From CAZEIW01 sp964512305 (GTDB lineage: Bacteria; Pseudomonadota; Gammaproteobacteria; Burkholderiales; Burkholderiaceae_F), in the NCBI GenBank assembly GCA_964512305.1, contig CAZEIW010000065.1, positions 1-27,737 on the forward strand: DNA of 27,737 nucleotides, read 5' to 3'. A model generated the notes under the pieces. The model was not told where the DNA came from, did no database searches, and saw nothing but the letters and a program-made list of their open reading frames with translations. Position 1 is the first letter of the stretch. The number at the start of each line of letters is the position of its first letter. Positions 23,392 through 27,737 of the stretch are shown in pieces. The position numbers were made by a program, and so were the translations under genes.

Positions 23392-26277
23392 CTATTTCAG
23401 CGCGGCCAAAGGAGTCCAATCCCCGATCTGGATGAACGCCGCCCAGAAGTACGGGTGCCGGTATCGTGGGTCCGCGAGCAACGCTTCCTGGGCCGCGCGC
23501 AAAGCCGGCGAACGGCCTTCGCCTTTGAGCAGGCGCCGGTAGAAGTCGACGATCAGAGCTTGCGTGGCGGAGTCAGCGACCTTCCAGAGCGACGCAATTT
23601 GCGCCTGCGCACCAGCCAGCACCAGGGCCCGGCGCAAACCATAGACACCCTCGCCCGTTTGAACCGCGCCGACCGCTGTCTCGCAAGCCGAAAGCACCAC
23701 CAGCTGCGTGCCGACCAGATTGAGCTGTGCGGCCTCGGAGGCCGTGAGGATCCCGTCATCGGTCGTTCCTGAACGCCTGGCGTTGGCCCCCGCTAGCGCA
23801 AGTCCGGAGCGCAGAAGGGGGTTCTCACCCGCCGCATCCTGAGTACCCGCCGTGAAGCCGGCGGGTCGGAAGACACTGTCGCGGTCGCCCAGGAAGAAAC
23901 CGTGGGTGGCCAAGTGCAGGATGCGCGGGCCATGCAGCCCTTTGAGCCTGGCCTCGGTGGCTTGGTCGCCGGTCAGTACGTGCGCCGCATCGAGTTGCAA
24001 CAGCGTTTTCAGCGCCTTCGCTTCCTCGGCGGTACCCTCGAGTCGCTTGAACAGCAGCCCACTGCGGTCCATGTCGGCCGAGCGTGCGTCCCCGGAGGTG
24101 ACTCCACTCGGAGGCGGCGCGACGTCAGATGGACCGTAGTCGGGGTCAGCCAGCACGATCGCGCCTTCTCCGGGTATCGAATCCGGGCTTGCCCGCAGCA
24201 GATCGCGCCCGCTGGTCAGATAGCTGATCTCGAAATGCTGGACGAGAAACTGGCCCCGGCCGTCCACGAGGGCCGCGAATGGCAACAGATTCAGTTGCCC
24301 ATCCGGGGACAGCAGGAGATGCTCGCCCTCCTTCACATGAGGCCGCAACGGCTCGAACAGCTTCTCATAGAGCTCCTGGGCGACCTCTGAAACGTAGGTG
24401 GTTCGGGGGTCACTCAACGCGGCACGAAGATCCGCTACCAACGCATCGATCGGCGCGGCCGCGCCCAGATCAAGCGCCGCCGGCTCGCCATCGCTCCTCA
24501 AAACGTACGCTGCGTACCGCGGCGCGCCCCAGTAGGCGCTCTCGGGACCCGTCGCCCTTGGATTGAATGGCAGATAGCGCAACCATTCGACCAGCACCGC
24601 GCCGGCGGGCAATGCACGCTGCACGCCCCGCAGTGTGATCGGCGTGGCGGCTTGACGAAACGTTGCGCTGCGCTTGGAAAGCTCCTCCTGCAGCGCGTCG
24701 CTCTTCCGGGCGAACTCCGCCAGGCGCTCCGCGTACGCCTCGGCCGACAGTTTCTCGGGGCCGCGGAAAGTCAAGGTCGAGATTTCCTGCGCGACACCGG
24801 ATAGCTGATCGAAGAGCCCCAAGTCTTGCGGAGCCACGCTCCGCCTCAACCGCGCAACGCCATCGGAAAAAGCATCGAGCGCGCGCCCCTTGTACTGCAG
24901 CACGCTGGTCAATCCGAGCGCTTTGCTGCGCGCTGTCGAACAGGCCAACGAGTGGGAAACGTTGGCATAGGTGTTGCCTCGGTCCTGCCACAGAAAGGCC
25001 AGCTTCCGCGCCTCCGACCCTGCGAGCAGGGCGCGCGCGGTGTTCAGCTCGTTTATGGCTTGAGCTCGCTCGCCGAGCGCCTCGCCTTCCGCGCAGACAC
25101 CCTTGGCGTAATAGAGCGACCCCAAGTTGTTGAGCGCGGCGGCGGTGTGCGGATGCTCGGGGCCAAGCGCCTTCTCAATTATTGCGAGACCTCGCTTGTA
25201 GAGGGCTTCGGCCTTGTCGTACTCGCCCATTGACTGATACAGCGACGCCAGGCTGTTCGCGCTCGTGGCGACGGAAGGATGATCGGGACCGAATGCCTTT
25301 TCGTCGATCGCCAGCGCGCGCCGAAGCAAGGGCTCGGCCTCACCGAAAGCGCCGATCGATCTGTACAACAGCCCGAGGTTGTTTCGAATGGTGGCGGTGG
25401 CAGGGTGGTCGGGTCCAAGTGCCCTCTCGGCAATCGCCAATGCGTGCTGATATTGAGGCACGGCTTTCGCGTCGGAGCCCATCCCTCGGTACAGGAGCGC
25501 CAGGATATTCAGACTTCTGGCTACGCGGGGATCGTCAGGACGAAGCGTCTCTTCATTGATCGTCAAGGCCCGTTTGATAAGCGGCTCGGCCAGTGAGTAA
25601 GCACCCGTGACCCGGTACAGGTCGGCAAGATTGCTCAGGCTCGCCGCGGTGCCCGGATCATCAGGACCAAGCGCTTCCTCCCGGATCTTTAGAGCTCTCT
25701 TGTAGAGCGGCTCGGCCCTGGGGTAATCACCCGTGGCTTGGTACAAGGTTGCGATGTGATCGAGACTTGTCGCGATGTCCTGATCGTCGGGAGCCAGTGC
25801 ATGCTCCCGTATGTCCAAGGCGCGCTGAAACAGCGGTTCCGCTTTCGCGTAGGCGCCCGTGAAAAAGTACATTGCCGCAAGATTGTCGAGAAGCGTCGCA
25901 GTGGCGGGATGCTTTGGGCCGCGCACTTTTTCGGTGATGGAAATCGCGCGCGTGAATCGCAGCTCAGCTTCGGCGTAAGCACCGATGGCTTGATACACCG
26001 CACCCAGGTCGTTGAGACGCCCCGCAATCGAGGGATCGTCGGGGCCAAGCGTCTTCTCCGCGATTGCGAGAGCGCGTTCAGCCTTTGGGAGCGCCTCCTC
26101 GAAGTTTCCCGCGCGATACAGGTTGACGACCTCCACCTTCAGTCGCTCGAGTTCGTCGACGTCCCTGGATTGGCTGAAGGATTTCTCCGGTGGCTGTACT
26201 GCAATGGAGGCCGTGGGCGCGAGTAGCAGTGCCGCGATGACAGCACACCATAGTGGAGGATTTGTGATCGAACGCAT
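23392..26277 (-). CDS. Exported TPR-CHAT protein (caspase-like protease candidate)
   Basis: A 961-residue protein. Residues 1-26 form a Sec signal peptide (MRSITNPPLWCAVIAALLLA, then PTASIA). Residues 40 to about 420 hold nine kinesin-light-chain-type TPRs of 42 residues with the consensus ALGPDHPxxAxxLxNLAxLYxxxGxYxxAEPLYKRAL. After a helical middle region comes a C-terminal CHAT domain with the caspase-like dyad intact: H792 in LHLATHGFF and C865 in VVLSACETAVG, 73 residues apart. The end, YFWAAFIQIGDW, is typical of CHAT proteins. CHAT domains are caspase/separase-related proteases; TPRs usually recognise a target or activator. The ATG at 26277 is chosen for the signal peptide although its Shine-Dalgarno is weak; the frame continues upstream to a TTG at 26349. 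Substrate and role are unknown, and the gene stands alone. Confidence 0.85.
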   Translation of the reverse strand: MRSITNPPLWCAVIAALLLAPTASIAVQPPEKSFSQSRDVDELERLKVEVVNLYRAGNFEEALPKAERALAIAEKTLGPDDPSIAGRLNDLGAVYQAIGAYAEAELRFTRAISITEKVRGPKHPATATLLDNLAAMYFFTGAYAKAEPLFQRALDIREHALAPDDQDIATSLDHIATLYQATGDYPRAEPLYKRALKIREEALGPDDPGTAASLSNLADLYRVTGAYSLAEPLIKRALTINEETLRPDDPRVARSLNILALLYRGMGSDAKAVPQYQHALAIAERALGPDHPATATIRNNLGLLYRSIGAFGEAEPLLRRALAIDEKAFGPDHPSVATSANSLASLYQSMGEYDKAEALYKRGLAIIEKALGPEHPHTAAALNNLGSLYYAKGVCAEGEALGERAQAINELNTARALLAGSEARKLAFLWQDRGNTYANVSHSLACSTARSKALGLTSVLQYKGRALDAFSDGVARLRRSVAPQDLGLFDQLSGVAQEISTLTFRGPEKLSAEAYAERLAEFARKSDALQEELSKRSATFRQAATPITLRGVQRALPAGAVLVEWLRYLPFNPRATGPESAYWGAPRYAAYVLRSDGEPAALDLGAAAPIDALVADLRAALSDPRTTYVSEVAQELYEKLFEPLRPHVKEGEHLLLSPDGQLNLLPFAALVDGRGQFLVQHFEISYLTSGRDLLRASPDSIPGEGAIVLADPDYGPSDVAPPPSGVTSGDARSADMDRSGLLFKRLEGTAEEAKALKTLLQLDAAHVLTGDQATEARLKGLHGPRILHLATHGFFLGDRDSVFRPAGFTAGTQDAAGENPLLRSGLALAGANARRSGTTDDGILTASEAAQLNLVGTQLVVLSACETAVGAVQTGEGVYGLRRALVLAGAQAQIASLWKVADSATQALIVDFYRRLLKGEGRSPALRAAQEALLADPRYRHPYFWAAFIQIGDWTPLAALK

Positions 26278-26392
26278 CTGCACTGAGGAGCATCCGTGAT
26301 CTTCCCCACGGCGTCGATGCAGGATACGGCGGCGGGCCGGCCCCGGCAATGGACGATTGCGCCCGAGAACCGATGCGAACGTGGCCGCTCGG

Positions 26393-26974
26393 TCAGGCGA
26401 AGCTGGCCTTGAGCTCCCCCGCGGCCGAGGCGAGTATTTCGCGTGACAGCCTCTCGTCGTTGACCGCGCGCGCCATCGAGACGGCGCCGACCAGCGTCGA
26501 GAGGGCGGCGATGGCCTTGGCTCTCTTCGCTTTCGGCCCGCGGCCGGCGATCAGCTTGCCAAGCAGTTCGAGGTAGATCTCGACCTGGCGCGTATACGCC
26601 GAGCGGGTCCGCTCGTTGCAGCGAACCACGTCGGCGGCCAGGGTCGTCACGGCGCAGCTCGTCGCGAGGTTGTCGCGGTGCTCGGCGCTGAGGTAGGCGT
26701 CCACCAGCGCGGCCAGCAGAACCGCTGGCCGGTTGCGGCCCTTCAAGACCGCCTCGACGGCCAGCCCGCCGTCGCGCAAGGCGCGCTCGACGGCCTCGGC
26801 CACGAGCTCGTCGCGCGTGCCGAAGTGCCTGTAGAAGCCGCCGTGAGTCAGGCCGGCGTCCTTCATCAGATCGGCAACGCCGATGCCGTCGACGCCGTTC
26901 TCGCGAAACCTGGCGGCGGCCACCCGCACGATGCGATCGTGGCTCTCGACCTTCCCCACCCGCGAATGCCCCAT
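26393..26974 (-). CDS. TetR/AcrR-family transcriptional repressor
   Basis: A 193-residue TetR-family regulator. The N-terminal HTH reads SHDRIVRVAAARFRENGVDG then VADLMKDAGLTHGGFYRHFG, a very typical TetR DNA-binding domain. The C-terminal ligand domain is of the kind found in YdeS/AcrR-like repressors and ends in VNDERLSREIL. The start at 26974 gives MGHSRVGKVESHDRI, the usual beginning of this subgroup, with GGGGAA upstream. ATG codons at 27022-27028 would add 16-18 residues but fall inside the palindromic operator candidate. It is divergent from the tautomerase-family gene, which it probably represses along with itself. Confidence 0.9.
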   Translation of the reverse strand: MGHSRVGKVESHDRIVRVAAARFRENGVDGIGVADLMKDAGLTHGGFYRHFGTRDELVAEAVERALRDGGLAVEAVLKGRNRPAVLLAALVDAYLSAEHRDNLATSCAVTTLAADVVRCNERTRSAYTRQVEIYLELLGKLIAGRGPKAKRAKAIAALSTLVGAVSMARAVNDERLSREILASAAGELKASFA

Positions 26975-27006
26975 CGGAGAGTTCCCCGGCCCGTCCGCCT
27001 TGACAG

Positions 27007-27046
27007 TGTGGATGATGTTCATCATCATCCTTATGTGGATGATGAT
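27007..27046. promoter_or_regulatory. Palindromic operator candidate between tetR and tautomerase genes
   Basis: Two overlapping symmetries lie in the 112-bp divergent gap. GATGATG-TT-CATCATC (27011-27026) has perfect 7-bp arms. ATCATCATCC-TTATGT-GGATGATGAT (27021-27046) has perfect 10-bp arms. TGTGGATGATG also recurs as a direct repeat at 27007 and 27034. This density suits binding of one or two TetR dimers controlling both genes. Confidence 0.6.
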
Positions 27047-27086
27047 CGTAATCTTCCGCTCCCTTCAACCCCGCCGGGAGTCTGAC

Positions 27087-27521
27087 ATGCCGATGATCGA
27101 CGTCTACGCAGCGGCCGACCTCTTCCCCGCTGGCAGCGACCGCCAGCTGGGCGAGGAGCTTTGCAAGGCGATACTTCGCGCCGAGGGGGTGGCAACCCCC
27201 GGGCCCTTTCACCTGAACAATACGGCCGCGTTCATCCATCGGATGGACGCGCCGGCCGTACAGACGGCGGCGACGGCGTCCGCCCGCTGCGTGCGGGTTC
27301 AGGTCGTGACGCCGCCGGCGGCGCTGAGCCGCGCCGGCCAGAAGCAACTCGTCAGGGAGGTCACGGAGATCGTCGCGCGCGTCTGCGGCGACCCGGCACA
27401 GGCGGGCCGGACTTGGGTGCTGCTGACCGAGGCTGCCGAGGGTGGCTGGGGAATCTCCGGCACGGCCTTCGGACGCGAGGAGTTCGCCGCGCTGGCCGCG
27501 AAGGCGAAGGGAGCGCCCTAA
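27087..27521 (+). CDS. Tautomerase-family protein
   Basis: A 144-residue protein that begins MPMIDVYAAADLFP. The proline exposed after Met removal is the catalytic base of the tautomerase (4-oxalocrotonate tautomerase/MIF) superfamily. Near residue 100 a segment ending in GRTWVLLTEAAEGGWGISG resembles the second beta-alpha-beta half found in longer members. At 144 residues it is about twice the size of 4-OT and fits the fused two-unit members. The ATG at 27087 follows CGGGAG at good spacing. It is divergent from the TetR repressor and probably regulated by it. The substrate is unknown. A role in modifying an aromatic-degradation intermediate or a xenobiotic is a guess, as no partner enzyme is nearby. 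Confidence 0.75.
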   Translation: MPMIDVYAAADLFPAGSDRQLGEELCKAILRAEGVATPGPFHLNNTAAFIHRMDAPAVQTAATASARCVRVQVVTPPAALSRAGQKQLVREVTEIVARVCGDPAQAGRTWVLLTEAAEGGWGISGTAFGREEFAALAAKAKGAP

Positions 27522-27529
27522 AACACTTG

Positions 27530-27551
27530 CCCTCTCCCGCTTGCGGGAGAG
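27530..27551. repeat. REP-like palindrome, third copy
   Basis: CCCTCTCCCGC-TTGCGGGAGAG is the same palindrome as in the paired element at 2609-2711, here as a single unit 8 bp after the tautomerase stop codon. It may serve as a transcript end. The bases from 27552 to the window end show no gene or other feature I can support. Confidence 0.8.
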
Positions 27552-27737
27552 CCTGCTGCCGCGGCGGCGGCGGCTCACGGACCATGAACCGGGTGGCAGC
27601 AAGAATGACGCCCGTGAATGCCGCGGGGGGTGCTCGAGGGGGGGCGCAGCCACCCCTCGAAGCCGATCCTCCCGCTTTTCGGTTCCGACGGGCACATCGC
27701 CAAACGGCGGCGTTGTCGCCCGTCGAAGCCGTGGTTC

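Noticed and set aside
23392..26277. TPR-CHAT gene as part of a type III-E CRISPR (Craspase) locus
   Set aside because: No CRISPR array or Cas gene is in the window, and the protein has a signal peptide.
26139..27695. Long minus-strand frame through the tautomerase and tetR genes
   Set aside because: It crosses two supported genes in other frames and has the Arg/Gly-rich composition of a shadow.

Overview
The window is GC-rich, densely packed bacterial chromosome with GTG/ATG starts, Shine-Dalgarno sites and short intergenic gaps. The gene set is a polyol ABC operon of the SmoEFGK type with an AraC-type MtlR, a nitronate monooxygenase, an adenine-type deaminase, a GloVer-repeat lipoprotein and REP-like CTCTCCCGC palindromes. 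Together with base composition this suggests a proteobacterium, most likely a betaproteobacterium of the Burkholderiales kind. That placement is an inference from gene content, not from a marker gene. No rRNA, tRNA, CRISPR array, transposase or phage gene was found.

Left part (1-7.9 kb). A membrane-like gene is cut by the left edge. An adenine deaminase (minus strand) is divergent from an aldose 1-epimerase. The epimerase converges on an SDR that resembles Caulobacter-type D-xylose 1-dehydrogenase, and a paired REP-like element separates the two. Divergent from the SDR is a run of five plus-strand genes of unknown role: a small lipoprotein, an exported protein with two retropepsin-like lobes plus TPRs, a protein with no recognised family, a membrane zinc-ribbon protein and a five-helix membrane protein.

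Middle (7.9-13.1 kb). A LuxR-type regulator is followed by a mostly empty stretch of about 335 bp. Then comes a large lipoprotein with serine-rich linkers, seven GloVer repeats, a putative-Ig domain and a C-terminal DUF1566/Lcl-like domain. A polytopic isoprenylcysteine-methyltransferase-like protein follows it.

Polyol operon (13.1-22.1 kb, minus strand). The transcription order is smoE (binding protein), smoF and smoG (permeases), smoK (ATPase), a D-arabinitol/mannitol-type dehydrogenase (dalD-like), a sorbitol dehydrogenase (smoS-like), the AraC-type regulator mtlR and xylulokinase xylB. Read as a pathway, polyols are imported by ABC transport. D-arabinitol is oxidised to D-xylulose and phosphorylated to xylulose 5-phosphate, and sorbitol or mannitol is oxidised to fructose. 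No fructokinase lies in the window. Three GATAC repeats upstream of smoE, two of them 21 bp apart, are a candidate MtlR operator.

Right part (22.4-27.7 kb). A nitronate monooxygenase diverges from the operon. It converges on a large exported TPR-CHAT protein whose His/Cys dyad is intact. A TetR-family repressor and a tautomerase-family protein form a divergent pair around a palindromic operator candidate. A third copy of the REP-like palindrome follows the tautomerase.
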